From Linnemannia elongata (lineage: Eukaryota > Mortierellomycota > Mortierellomycetes > Mortierellales > Mortierellaceae), in NCBI GenBank assembly GCA_036320915.1, contig JAXBDG010000023.1, positions 248,001-312,000 of the forward strand: 64,000 nucleotides of DNA. The letters run 5' to 3'. Shown piece after piece: positions 54,338 to 64,000 of this stretch. Made by a program: the position numbers and the translations under genes. Below the pieces are notes generated by a model, which was not told the DNA's origin, made no database searches, and saw nothing but the letters and a program-made list of their open reading frames with translations. Within the stretch, counting starts at the first letter, position 1. Every line of letters starts with the position of its first letter.

Positions 54338-57216
54338 TTATGCGCGGCCGGAGGTACGTCGAAGAAGACGGGACGACTGGCGCTTGGGAGACCGGGACAG
54401 GGGTAGTGGAGAAAGGACGCCAGCATCCTCTCCTTCCACTCCAATCCGGACCTCCTCGGCCTTGAATCGTTTGGATGGGTCCAGCTCGTGGTCGATCGCA
54501 TGCGCCACAACAACTTCGCCGTGGTGGGTCAAATCGCCGTCATGGGTGGCGGTGATGGGAGGCAACCCCGAGGAGGGTGGAGGAGTCCTGGGTGAGGGTG
54601 GGGAGGATTCCGGACTAGAACAGGGTGACTCAGATACATCATCATCACTTGGACGCCGGCGTTTGGGAGGCATCGCAGCCACTTGCTGGGACTGTTGCTG
54701 CTGTTTATGGTGTCCCTGATGTTGTTGACTGTCCAGGTCATACTGCTCTTCCAGCTCGGACTCCAACGTATCCAGACGCGAACCAAAGGAACTGGACTCG
54801 GACACATTCTGGTATCGACGACTAATCCTGCGAGATTTGCGGCGTTGACTTGCAGTCTGGCCATTATCAGTACTCTGGCCCGTCAATCCTCCTGCAGCAA
54901 GACTCTTGCTTCGCCTGATCATCCTGGGGCCTCTGGAAGGCGAAAGTGGAGGCGATGTGAGCGTCATTTCGCTCATTTCCAGATCGACTTGAGCGGGAGG
55001 ACTGGTGACGCACGAGTGAGAGGTCGTTGGACTGCTGCCCTCGTCATCTGTATCATGAGCATAGACAAGCGAAGGAGGGCTGAGGACATCGGCATCACTG
55101 TCCCACGTTTCATCCTGCTGCTGGTGGTCGTGCCTCAGGCCAACGTTAACAACTGGAATCGATTCGGAGGGCTCTCCTGACAATGGCATTGTAGTAACAT
55201 CGGTGGCGACAGAATTCCATTCCGAAACTGTTCCTGAATCTACTGCCGTCGTGGTAGCAGCCTCTGCATGGGACAAATCCTTTGTATCCTTGCTGTCTGA
55301 GGAAGACTCTGTGGCCACTATAACATTTTCCGTTGATTCAGAGGCGTCGCTATCGTTGGGTACGGCAGTGGTGGTCGCAATAGTGGAGGCAGCAGCAGTC
55401 GTTGTGGCGCTGGGGATGACCGAGGCGATGGTAGACGGTGTCACCTCGATCACGCTCGATGTCATGACTGGCTGGATTGGGAATTGGCCTGAGAGAGCAT
55501 CCATGATTTCCTTTGTAGTGAGAGGAACCGTCTGTGGTTGCTGCTGGTGATGTTGTTGCTGTTGTTGCTGTGCATCCATAGTAGGTCCGAGAGGGAAGCC
55601 TGCCATGGAGTAGGCAGAGGCTACAGAGGTGAGGATCTGCTCTGCTGTTGGAGCCTCGGCACCAACCATGGAACTAGCTGTTGCCGGTGATAGTGGGGAT
55701 GCAGGCACTGAGGGGATAGAGTCGATGGGGGTGTAGGTGGAAGAATGATCCAGTGGCAAAGCCGAAGAGGTGGACGATATGACAGGCGTGGGTATAGAGG
55801 AGCTAGATGTGGCAGTAAAGCAGGTCGAAGTCATAGTAGCGGCGCTGGTTGACAGAAGTTGAGAGAGCGGCTCATTGGGATTGGCCGCCATCAGAAGCTC
55901 ATAATACGTCTGTTGAGGCAGATGTGAGGTAGAGGAAGAGGAAGGCTGTTGGCTTGACAGGACAAGGGATGAAGCCGCGTTTGCCGAAGGAGAGGAGGAG
56001 GAGGAATAATCTTCTGCATAGGAGACCAAGGGGATAGAGGAGAGTGAGAGTGAGTGATAATGCTGCTGCTGCTGCTGGAGTTGTTGTTGTTGCTGCTGCA
56101 GCGAGGAGTAAAAGTCAGACATGGTAGGATCGGGTATAGATGTCAGGGCTGATCCTGTTACGCTACCATTCGACGACTGGGATTGCGACGCGATAGTCAT
56201 AGGTCCAGCTGCAGTCGAAGTAGATCCCAGGCTGAGCAGCATGTCGAGTGAGAGGGCTGAGGCGGACGATGAGTCTTGGCTCCAGTCGTATCCGGACGAA
56301 GCCTGTTGCTGATCGTATTCCGAGTGGGAGGCCATCTCCTGATCAAATGCCTGCTGTTCTTGGAGATGTTGCTGCTCCTGCTGGAGCTGTAGTTGCATAT
56401 GCTCCTCCTGCTGCTGGTGTTGTTGTTGGAGCAAGAGCTGTTGTTGCTGTTGTTGCTGTTGTTGTTGTTGGTGATGGTGATGGTATCCGGCCATGACTGG
56501 GCGCAAGAACGCCTGCATCCTGATCCTATGCAGCATGCTAATTGCATTTAACATATGTACAACACAATAAAAGACATTAATCTCTTTATTCTTTCCACGG
56601 TTTCAGCTTCTTCAGTGTTTTTGTTGTTCACTTCAATGTTCATTGAACCTGTTCAGAGTCACCAAAGTTGTCTCCTTCTAATGCCACCCTCATCTCTTAT
56701 TGTTTCATGGTTTTTATAACCGTGTCAGCTATCCTCTCAATGCTTTGTATAATAAGCTTCATCACACTTTTGTCTACAAACATCTTTCACCTCCCCCCAG
56801 CCTACCCTACCCTCTCTTTTTCGTATAGTACCAATCCCCTGCCACCAATCCTGTCAAAAGACGTACCATGTAAGCTGAACTTGCCGCAAGAGGGTATTGT
56901 GTCGTCCAGAAGAAGGATGCTGCAGTTTCTGTATACACAATTCAGCAATGTGTTCTGTCATATGTGGGTCGACGTGTTCTCGTTGCAAGTGCTGATGGTA
57001 GTGTTGGTATGTTATTTGTTGTTGTTGTTGTTGTTGCTGTTGCTGGGCTGAGTGGGAGTAGTAGAACTCGATGAGACTACTGTCGCTGTTGTTGTCTGTT
57101 GGTGCGGCTGAGGCGGGAGTGTCGTCGACAGCCATTGTTGATGAGGAGGAAGAGGAGGAAGACGACGATGACTCTGAGGAAGTCGATGAGGTCGGTGATG
57201 GAGGAGACCAGTCCAT
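54338..57216 (-). CDS. Large Gln/Ser-rich protein with SERTA-like motif, 849 aa
   Basis: Two exons, 57216-56867 and 56537-54338, joined in frame (GTACGT..AATTAG). It begins MDWSPPSP, then a long Ser run. Residues about 85-130 (HMTEHIAELCIQKLQ, LLRQVQLT, then across the intron MLHRIRMQAF) form the conserved helical segment, resembling SERTA and the similar segment of the neighbour at 48240. A His/Gln-rich stretch of about 60 residues follows. The remainder is Ser/Thr/Gln low complexity, with an SPPLSPSRGPR basic patch and a C-terminal basic RSPKRQSSRLLRRTSGR that could be a nuclear localisation signal. This is the composition of a transcriptional regulator with Q-rich activation regions. Function is inferred from composition only. 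Confidence 0.7.
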
Positions 57217-58905
57217 CGGTAGATGAGTGTTGAGGTGTCGGTTGGTGGTGGTTGTTTTGGTACGAGGACAGAGAGAGAAAGAGAGAGAAGTCGTGTGCGC
57301 AAGGAAGAATAACAAAAGAATAAACAAAAGGAAAAAGAAGGGGGGGGGGAAGGGATAGAGAGTGTTTGAAAAAGAGGTAATATGGTTTTGGGGGAAGGGG
57401 GTGGATATGCGAGGGTTGGATGCTGTTGGGCTTGGCAGTTTTTTTTTTTGTTCTATGGCTTTAATATGTCTATGTGGAATGGATGTACGATGGATATTTG
57501 CTGTGCGTAATGTGTATGTGTTGTTGTTTATGAAGAGAAAGTGGTGGTGGTGGTGGACATGAATGTTAGGGACAAAAAGGAAAGGGTAATACAAAGAAAC
57601 AAAAGGGGTGGCGAGTGTACAGAGAGAAAGAGCAAAGGAAGTGAAGGAGGGAGAAGAAGGGAGTGTGAGGGAAGAGGGGGCTGGGGTATGTATGAACAGA
57701 GAAAGAGAGTGACAACAGCAGCGACAAGCAGGCAGCAGTAGAGGGCAGGTCAAGTGAGAATCAGCGGGGGAAGGGGATGATGGCGGAAGGATGAGAAGAA
57801 AGAGGGAGAGAGAGAGAGAAGGAGAGAAGACAAGGGGGAGGGGAGGGAGGGAGTGATGTGAGGGTTGGAAGGGATGAGATCAAAGTAAAAGTACAAAAGG
57901 GAGATGGAGGGAAGAAAGCAAAAAAGAGAGGGCAGGGAACAGAGAGAGGGAGAAGAAAAAGAGAGGTGTGAGAGTGAGTGAGACGAGGTGTGAGGTGTGA
58001 AGAGTGAAGAAAGGGAGAAAAAAGGCGGAAAAGAAGGAAATCGGTCGGAGACAGTGCAAAACCAAGAAAAAAGACCAAAAAAAAAAAAAGGAGGCATTCG
58101 TCAGTCGACTGCAAAACGGAGCGTAACTCATATCATTACGCACCCGCAATCACACACCTCATTGTCAACCGACCACACGATCACACTCTCTCTTCTTTTT
58201 CTTCTTCTACTACTTCTTTTTGTTTACCCAACCATTCTTTTTCCTCCTTTCCCGCCAATGTTGCAAATACCTTTTTTATCGTTAATTTCTGCCCTATCGT
58301 CGTTACTTTCTTGTTCCCTCGAAGCAAACCAACAAGGTCCAACCTTTTTTTTTTTCTTTGTTCGTGTGTGCTGTTGTACCCGCCCTTTTTTTTTTGCCCT
58401 TTCTTTCTTCTCCCTTCAATTTCCATTTGACCCCCTTTCGCCTCCTCCTCCGCCTCCGCGGTGCAGCCTGCTGTTTGGTCCAGCCTTTCTGTCCGTGTAT
58501 CTAAAATTAAAACACTGCCCTCGTGATCTGATTGGTTCATGATCGGACAGCAATAATTGAGCACCACAGTCACCTTGTCAAGCCATCCTTTCTAACCTCG
58601 TGCAAATCGATTTATATGACGTCATCAATTTTTTTCATTCACGTTCACAATGTTCCCTTCGCCGTTGAACCTTGGGGTTGCCAGAAGATGGATACGCCAC
58701 CAAAACGCGAACTTGTCGCGTCCTACCTTTTAAGACCGATCAAACTAATGGTGATAAAACATCAATATGTGATTTATTTTTACTCGCCCTCGTGGGGGGA
58801 GACAGTCAAGAAAAAGAAAAAGGAAAAGAAAAATGAAAAATTGACAAACAAAAAAAATAAAGCGCAGGAATCAACATTTCCAAAACACTAATCTCCATCA
58901 CCCTA
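57217..58905. other. Intergenic region with purine/pyrimidine asymmetry
   Basis: The plus strand is GA-rich from about 57540 to 58090: the pyrimidine-rich leader of the gene to its left. From 58180 to 58450 it becomes CT-rich. Poly(A) at 58077-58089. No convincing gene. Confidence 0.35.
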
Positions 58906-60588
58906 CTACTCCTCCACGACATTCGTCCCATCCATCTCCTTCTTCTCCTTCTCCTCATCCAACGCCTTCTCAATTTGCTTTCTCATAACCTCCATCTCTC
59001 CTTCATCCAAACACCTCCCCGAAACCCCCACAACCGGCACAAACACCCAATCATGCGTCCAACCCGAAAACCGACACGCCTTGTCAAACACCCAAGCCAT
59101 CCAAAACGGTGGTCGAATCTGATCCTCCTTTCCTTCCCTACCTTGGTTCAACCTTATAATCTTCCCAAATATCCACTCCAACGGTAAATTAAACACTCTA
59201 AACATGCGCTTTGAACGGAGTGCCGAAGGGGTTTGACAGGTATAGGGCACGATTCGAGCGAGAGATTCTTGGTAGTGAGGGTGAAGGTTGTTATGGCGAG
59301 CTCCGTTCGTGAGGAGGGTCTTGTAGCGTTGGGAGGGTTGGCAGTGAGGTTTGATTGATTTTGGGCGAGCTAGGAGGACACGGGCAGAGACTTTTTCGTT
59401 GGTGTTGTAGACGATACATGGGACGTGGATCATGTCGTAGCCTATTGGAACATCGTAACCCCAACCGCCCTATTTTTTTTTGTTTTGTTTTGTTTTGATT
59501 TGATTTGATTTGATTTGTGGATTCATGCATGCATGCATGAATGTAGATGGACAAAAAAATTTGGAGAGTTAGAGATCAGACCAGCGCAGGCAAGAGTAAA
59601 GGAATGTAAATTAGAACGTTAGGGGGAAGGAAAAAATGAAAACAAAGGCATTTCGAGAAAAAAAAACCAGGGGGTTGACTAGGTGATCGTATAGAGAGTG
59701 AGAATTGAGAGATGAACAGAGAAACTCAAAACCACGTCGAGAAAAAACAGGGAGATGAGAGAGAGAGAAGGAGAGAGGGGTTACAAAAATCACAAAGGCA
59801 TGATGTGTTTCCTCTCCTGAACCGTGAACCTCGATCCCTAGACCTTCTCTTTTTCGTTTCTTGAAGTTCTCGACTCTTTGTAACGGATGAGAGACAAAAG
59901 ACAAAATAAAGCACAGAGAAGAGACAAAAAGAGCGAGCCAGATGAACCAAAGTGACACAACAATTCCAAATACAATAATAAAAGAAAAGAAAACAAGCCT
60001 GCACAAACATACCTCGCTGTGAACAATCAGCTCCCAATCCCGCAAAGTTATGCGGTACACAACACCATGCAACTCCATCGGGTACGCTCCGTCCCCTCCT
60101 TCCCCTCCTTCTGCCTCATCATCCCACACAAAAGCCTGCCCGAACCTACAATGAGCATGCACCTCCTCTGCATACTCCCTCTCCCGCATCCTCTCCGGCT
60201 CCTTCTTCAAAATCGACGCAAAGCATGGCTCGGAGAATGGGATCCCGCCAAGGTCGAAACTGAGCCAGTAGTCAGGGACACAGACTTGTTTTGTTTCGAG
60301 GGGGGTGATCTTGCGGGAGTCGGTTAGGATCGTGGGACACATGTTGGAGCCGTAGGCTAGGTACCAAATTGTTTCCTCAGAGGAGATTGGTGGTGTGGTG
60401 GTAGTGGAAGAAGTGGTGGTGGTGGTCGTGGTGACTGTAGTGGAGGTAGTGGAGGAAGAGAAGGAGGCGAAAGAGGATGAGGGAGAGAATGGGTGAGGAG
60501 TGCTGCTGATAATGGAAGGTGATGAATAGCCGTTGGTTGTCCTGCGCTGAACTAGCTGTGGCTCTTCTTGCTGTTCTTGTAGTGGCAT
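58906..60588 (-). CDS. Gamma-glutamylcyclotransferase-like protein, 379 aa
   Basis: Two exons, 60588-60013 and 59469-58906, joined in frame (GTATGT..AAATAG). After a 70-residue Ser/Thr-rich leader comes WYLAYGSNMCP (Y79-M83), the substrate-binding YGSN motif of the GGCT/AIG2 fold. Then VPDYWLSFDLGGIPFSEPCF and LHGVVYRITLRDWELIVHSE follow in the family's order. Exon 2 starts GGWGYDVPIGYDMIHVPCIV and ends in an extended region with ALRSKRMFRVFNLPLEWIFG and DWVFVPVVGVSG. Family members release 5-oxoproline from gamma-glutamyl compounds in glutathione turnover. This one is longer than the bacterial and animal enzymes (about 190 aa), with a C-terminal extension found in fungal relatives. Start chosen at the first ATG, 60588. 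Confidence 0.8.
59521..59542. other. 22-bp perfect palindrome in the intron
   Basis: Two ATGC-rich half-sites (ATTCATGCATG and its complement) form a perfect palindrome about 50 bases upstream of the acceptor of the GGCT-like gene. It is next to a (TTTGA)n tract at 59477-59519. Confidence 0.8.
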
Positions 60589-61138
60589 GGTCAAGCGACA
60601 AGATTGTTAGGAAGAGTGATATGGAGATGAATGAGAGTGGAGGCAGAATGAAAGAAAGGAGGAGAGGAGAAAAGGAAGTCAAGAAGTATGGAGGGAAAAA
60701 GAAAAGAAAGGACCAAGCATGAAAATAGGGTGTATGTAAGAGAGCAAGACAAACACCTTTTTCTTCGATCCCTTTTCGTTTACTTGCCACGGAATGAAAT
60801 ATAAAAAGGGCAAAAGGGTAGGGGGGGTCAAGACAAAGTGAGGGCGGCGTTGAAAAAAAAATGTGGGCACATTTACTGCTCAGTGCGCAAGGTCCACCCA
60901 TACGGGGAACAAACAAACAAAACAAAAGAATAGTGTGACACATACAAAGCAAGCCATAACAATGGTTTTTGCCGTGCAATTTATGCATAGTTGCAAGTGC
61001 GTCATTCTCCTATGCCAGAAAGTAAAGAACCAAGGACCATGATAGAAAATATTTTATTTGGAATGGGTAGAAAACAATGAGGAAACGTGTTTAACAATGC
61101 ATTATCTCCTTCATAGCCTTCTGGGAGACCCTCGACCA
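60589..61138. other. Upstream region of the GGCT-like gene and 3' flank of the secreted protein
   Basis: GA-rich leader (60600-60720). The remainder is AT-rich with no gene. Confidence 0.35.
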
Positions 61139-61522
61139 TTATAGACTACAATTACCCTCACTGCCCGGATATAAATAGCACGTCTTTCCACCATCTTCGC
61201 CAATATAATATCCACTAACTGAACCAAAATCCGATAAAGCACAAGCACCCAAGGCGGTCAGTGCTCTGCGTACCATCAGGTCATTAACAACTGACGTGGC
61301 ATTTTTAGTTACCGCTGTGACGATTACTGCATTACGAAGATTGAGTACCGCCCTCCCACTTTTATCGACGGGAGTTTCAGTGTCGTCATTAAGATGCTTA
61401 CTGATAAGCTCTAGCACATCACCTGCGACAGCACCTGGATATGGGTGGCACGGCCCCGGTCCTGTTTGAGCGCTTATCAGCACAGGGATGGCCAACATGA
61501 CCCAGAGAAAGCGAGGTATCAT
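61139..61522 (-). CDS. Small secreted protein, 127 aa
   Basis: Single exon from the ATG at 61522. Residues 1-19 are a signal peptide (MIPRFLWVMLAIPVLISAQT, cleavage near AQ-T). The mature part has four cysteines (PGPCHPYPG, GACALSDFG, KTCYLYPG, GNCSL) and is otherwise a compact, mixed helix/strand-like domain with the repeated PYPG/LYPG motif. Two disulfides are likely. No family recognised. Size, signal and cysteines fit a small secreted, possibly effector-like, protein. Confidence 0.65.
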   Translation of the reverse strand: MIPRFLWVMLAIPVLISAQTGPGPCHPYPGAVAGDVLELISKHLNDDTETPVDKSGRAVLNLRNAVIVTAVTKNATSVVNDLMVRRALTALGACALSDFGSVSGYYIGEDGGKTCYLYPGSEGNCSL

Positions 61523-62322
61523 TGCCTAGATGATGGTTTTGCAGGAGAAGGTGCTAGGACGTCTGAGTTCTTCTTTCCAGTGAAAGGCCTTGAAGAAATA
61601 TGAAAAGTACACGGGAACGAGCGGGGAAAGGAATTAGGTCGTGAGCGTTACCGTGAGCGTTTCTTGGCAGGGATCTGTGAAGGAGATTGTTTGTGAGGCG
61701 GCTTTTGCTACGGCGCTTGGAGTGGTTCTTACAGCCGTTGTAACGAGTGTCGTGAGTGCTGTAGCGAGTCTTGAGTCTTGAGATAGGATTGGATGTGTTG
61801 TCGGTGCAGGATGTTGGGTGGGTATTCCCTCTTTATATACGTGAAGAGGGTTCAAAAAAACAAATCAAGTTATTGTTAATTGGGCATGAAGTGATGGAAC
61901 AAACCAGCATCTGAACGAAGAAAAGAAGGGGCGCTAAAAATTAAAGGGGAGGCAAAAAAAATAAGCACCCCCTGAAAAAAAAAAAAAAAAAAAAGAAAAA
62001 AAATCCAGAGTGTGACGATCCTTTGAGTGCACCAAGGAGTGTCTGAAAGAGACTGGGATTGAGCCCCTGAGAAAGCGACTGGGACTGAGCCCCCTGAGGT
62101 TATCTCCTCCAAGGTGAATATGGAGGGGTTACTTTTGAAGCAAGGCAAGCGAGCGATCTAAGAAAACGTGGACAGAACGGTCACATTCAACAAAACACCC
62201 CTTCCCTTGAAAAGACAAGGCTACTCTACTGCTTACAACACCCCGTTCAAGTACAGTCGTCTGCAATAATGAATTATCTCTTACAGTATTTGAAATTACT
62301 GTATATTAATACAATAACAACT
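61523..62322. other. Intergenic region with poly(A)
   Basis: A minus-strand open frame at 61634-61855 (...ALTTLVTTAVRTTPSAVAK..., Thr/Ala-rich) could be an exon of an undetected gene but has no start of its own that convinces. Poly(A) at 61975-62001. A local direct repeat, GAAAGAGACTGGGATTGAGC and GAAAGCGACTGGGACTGAGC, lies at 62046-62091. Confidence 0.3.
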
Positions 62323-64000
62323 TTAATCCAAATGCTTTTGAAGATATTTCACACGTTCTACGGCATCCTCATGTCCCTGAGCAGAGGCCATGCTGTACCA
62401 CGTAATCGCTTGGCCCTTGTCCTTGGCGACACCACGGCCTATCTCGTACATTCGTGCAAGACTATACTGTGCTGCCACATGTCCTTGTTCGGCTCCTTGG
62501 TGGTACAATGAAATGGCAACTGAATCGTCTGCCAGCTCTCTTCTGTCAAGACTACTGAGCTTGGTAAGCCATTGGACGTGAAAGTGAGCGACTGAAACGC
62601 CGCCATCCATTGCACGGCGATACAGGTCTAGTGCCTCCTCTTGGTCCTGAACAACCTCGAGACCGACCTCATACATCAATGCAAGGTTGAAAATAGCACA
62701 CCCATTGCCTTGTTCAGCACCCTTGCTATACCATACGAATGCAAGACGGTCGCTCTGTTCGACCCCTTGGCCAAGGTCATAAGAGAAACCAAGGCAGTTT
62801 TGCGCGCTTGCATGTCCTTGTTCTGCTGCCTTGGTATACCACCTGACCGCCTCGACATCACTCTGCTCGAGTTCTCGTCCTTGGTGATACATACAGGCAA
62901 GCTTAAACTGTGCAACTGCTTGTCCTTGCTCGGCAGCCCTGGTGTACCACTTGACCGCCTCAACGTCACTCTGGTCGACGCCTTGTCCTTGTTCGTACAA
63001 CACCCCGACGATGGACTGTGCGGCTGCATACCCTTGCTCGGCAGCCTTGGTCAACCACTTGACCGCCTCGACGTCACTTAGCTCGATGCCTTGTCCTTGC
63101 GCGTACATGTATCCAAGGTTGTACTGTGCTTCAGCATCCCCTTGCTCGGCAGCCTTGGTGTACCACTTGACTGCCTCAACGTCGCTCTGCTCGACCCCTT
63201 GTCCTTGTTTGTACAACACCCCGAGGATGGACTGTGCGGCTGCATACCCTTGTTCGGCAGCCTTGGTCAACCACTTGACTGCATCGACGTCGCTCTGCTC
63301 CACTCCTCGTCCATACATGTACATCACTCCAAGGTTGGACTGTGCGGCTGCATATCCTTGCTCGGCAGCCTTGGTGAACCACTTGGTAGCTTCGACGTTG
63401 CTCTGCTCGACGCCATGTCCTAACTTGTACGTCAATCCAAGGTCGGCCTGTGCGGCTGCTTGTCCTTGCTCGGCAGCCTTGGTGAACCACTTGACCGCCT
63501 CGGCATAACTCTGCTCCACTCCTCGTCCTTGGTCGTACATCAATCCAAGGTTGTACTGTGCGGCTGCAACTCCTTGCTCGGCAGCCTTGGCGAACCACTT
63601 GACTGCCTCGACGTCACTCAGCCCGACGCCTTGTCCTTGCGCGTACATCAATCCAAGGTTTAACTGCGCGTCTTCATACCCTTGCTCGGCAGCCTTGGTG
63701 TACCACTTGACTGCGTCTACATCGCTCTTCTCCACTCCTCGTCCTTTGTCGTATAACATTCCAAGGATGGACTGTGCGGCCGCATGCCCTTGCTCGGCAG
63801 CATTAATTGCCAACTTGGCCGCCTCAACATCGCTCTGCTCGACTCCTCGTCCTTGGTCGTACATTGACCCAAGATTGAACTGTGCGTCAGCATGCCCTTG
63901 CTCGGCAGCCTTGGCGAACCACTTGACCGCCTCGACGTCACTCTGCTCGACTCCTTGTCCGTGTTCGTAAATCATTCCAAGCATGAACTGTGCGCCCGCA
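62323..64000 (-). CDS. Sel1-repeat protein, 5' end beyond the window
   Basis: Open from the window edge (reading AGAQFMLGMIYEHG...) to a stop at 62323-62325: at least 558 residues, about 15 Sel1 repeats of 36 residues. The last 340 residues or so are nearly identical to the end of the protein at 800-3535. However, this copy lacks one internal repeat present there (the unit with KIGVMYYQGQGVEQSYVEAF). The upstream repeats differ from that protein in order and detail. The 3' flank, TAAAGTTGTTA then CAGTAATTTCAAATACTGTA, is also shared. The two genes are therefore inverted duplicates about 59 kb apart. Same scaffold role as inferred for the first gene; no catalytic domain visible. Confidence 0.9.
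   Translation of the reverse strand, partial: AGAQFMLGMIYEHGQGVEQSDVEAVKWFAKAAEQGHADAQFNLGSMYDQGRGVEQSDVEAAKLAINAAEQGHAAAQSILGMLYDKGRGVEKSDVDAVKWYTKAAEQGYEDAQLNLGLMYAQGQGVGLSDVEAVKWFAKAAEQGVAAAQYNLGLMYDQGRGVEQSYAEAVKWFTKAAEQGQAAAQADLGLTYKLGHGVEQSNVEATKWFTKAAEQGYAAAQSNLGVMYMYGRGVEQSDVDAVKWLTKAAEQGYAAAQSILGVLYKQGQGVEQSDVEAVKWYTKAAEQGDAEAQYNLGYMYAQGQGIELSDVEAVKWLTKAAEQGYAAAQSIVGVLYEQGQGVDQSDVEAVKWYTRAAEQGQAVAQFKLACMYHQGRELEQSDVEAVRWYTKAAEQGHASAQNCLGFSYDLGQGVEQSDRLAFVWYSKGAEQGNGCAIFNLALMYEVGLEVVQDQEEALDLYRRAMDGGVSVAHFHVQWLTKLSSLDRRELADDSVAISLYHQGAEQGHVAAQYSLARMYEIGRGVAKDKGQAITWYSMASAQGHEDAVERVKYLQKHLD

Noticed and set aside
57750..58542. Several overlapping ORFs of 90-180 codons on both strands
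   Set aside because: They arise from long GA/CT-biased tracts and share no protein features.

Overview
This is a nuclear window from a filamentous fungus. The genes have short spliceosomal introns (about 55-320 bp, GT..AG, often a GTAAGT donor). Promoters are pyrimidine-rich and the intergenic DNA is full of poly(A)/poly(T), CT and GA tracts. A Crinkler-type effector, Sel1-repeat proteins, F-box/LRR proteins, a DUF2235 hydrolase and Helitron/Tc1/pogo remnants together suggest Mucoromycota, most likely a Mortierella relative. That placement is inferred from gene families; no full-length rRNA is present to confirm it.

Layout. 1-4.7 kb: Helitron scrap, a large Sel1-repeat gene and a broken F-box/LRR gene. 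5.4-13.1 kb: an ordinary gene block with a six-exon C-terminal-motor kinesin whose switch motifs are eroded, a small membrane protein and a secreted TIM-barrel glycoside-hydrolase-like protein. 13.5-16.2 kb: a broken small gene, and a tRNA-derived SINE nested in a pogo-like MITE. 17.2-18.8 kb: a three-exon Crinkler with a PD-(D/E)xK-type nuclease C-terminus. 19.5-31.4 kb: repeat-rich DNA with long-TIR elements, 28S-rRNA-derived dispersed repeats, tandem repeats, one LRR gene and several decayed gene scraps. 31.9-32.8 kb: a three-exon secreted protein with 18 cysteines. 33.6-39.6 kb: Helitron and Tc1 pseudogenes, minisatellites and more 28S-derived repeats. 39.6-45.9 kb: a DUF2235 hydrolase carrying an 11-residue repeat array, further repeat copies, a local duplication and a membrane-anchored protein. 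48.2-60.6 kb: three genes on the minus strand, namely two large low-complexity proteins sharing a short SERTA-like helical motif and a gamma-glutamylcyclotransferase-like protein. 61.1-64 kb: a small secreted protein and a second Sel1 gene, inverted relative to the first and truncated by the window edge.

The gene-dense blocks at 5-13 kb and 48-61 kb look like core genome. The stretch at 13-48 kb looks like an accessory, repeat-rich compartment holding effector-like genes (Crinkler, Cys-rich secreted protein, DUF2235). The most unusual signal is a family of repeats in which about 60-100 nt of the 28S rRNA peptidyl-transferase region is embedded. Seven copies lie in one orientation, and one abuts the stop codon of the DUF2235 gene. 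All spliced models were built by hand from reading frame and splice-site phase; no searches were run.
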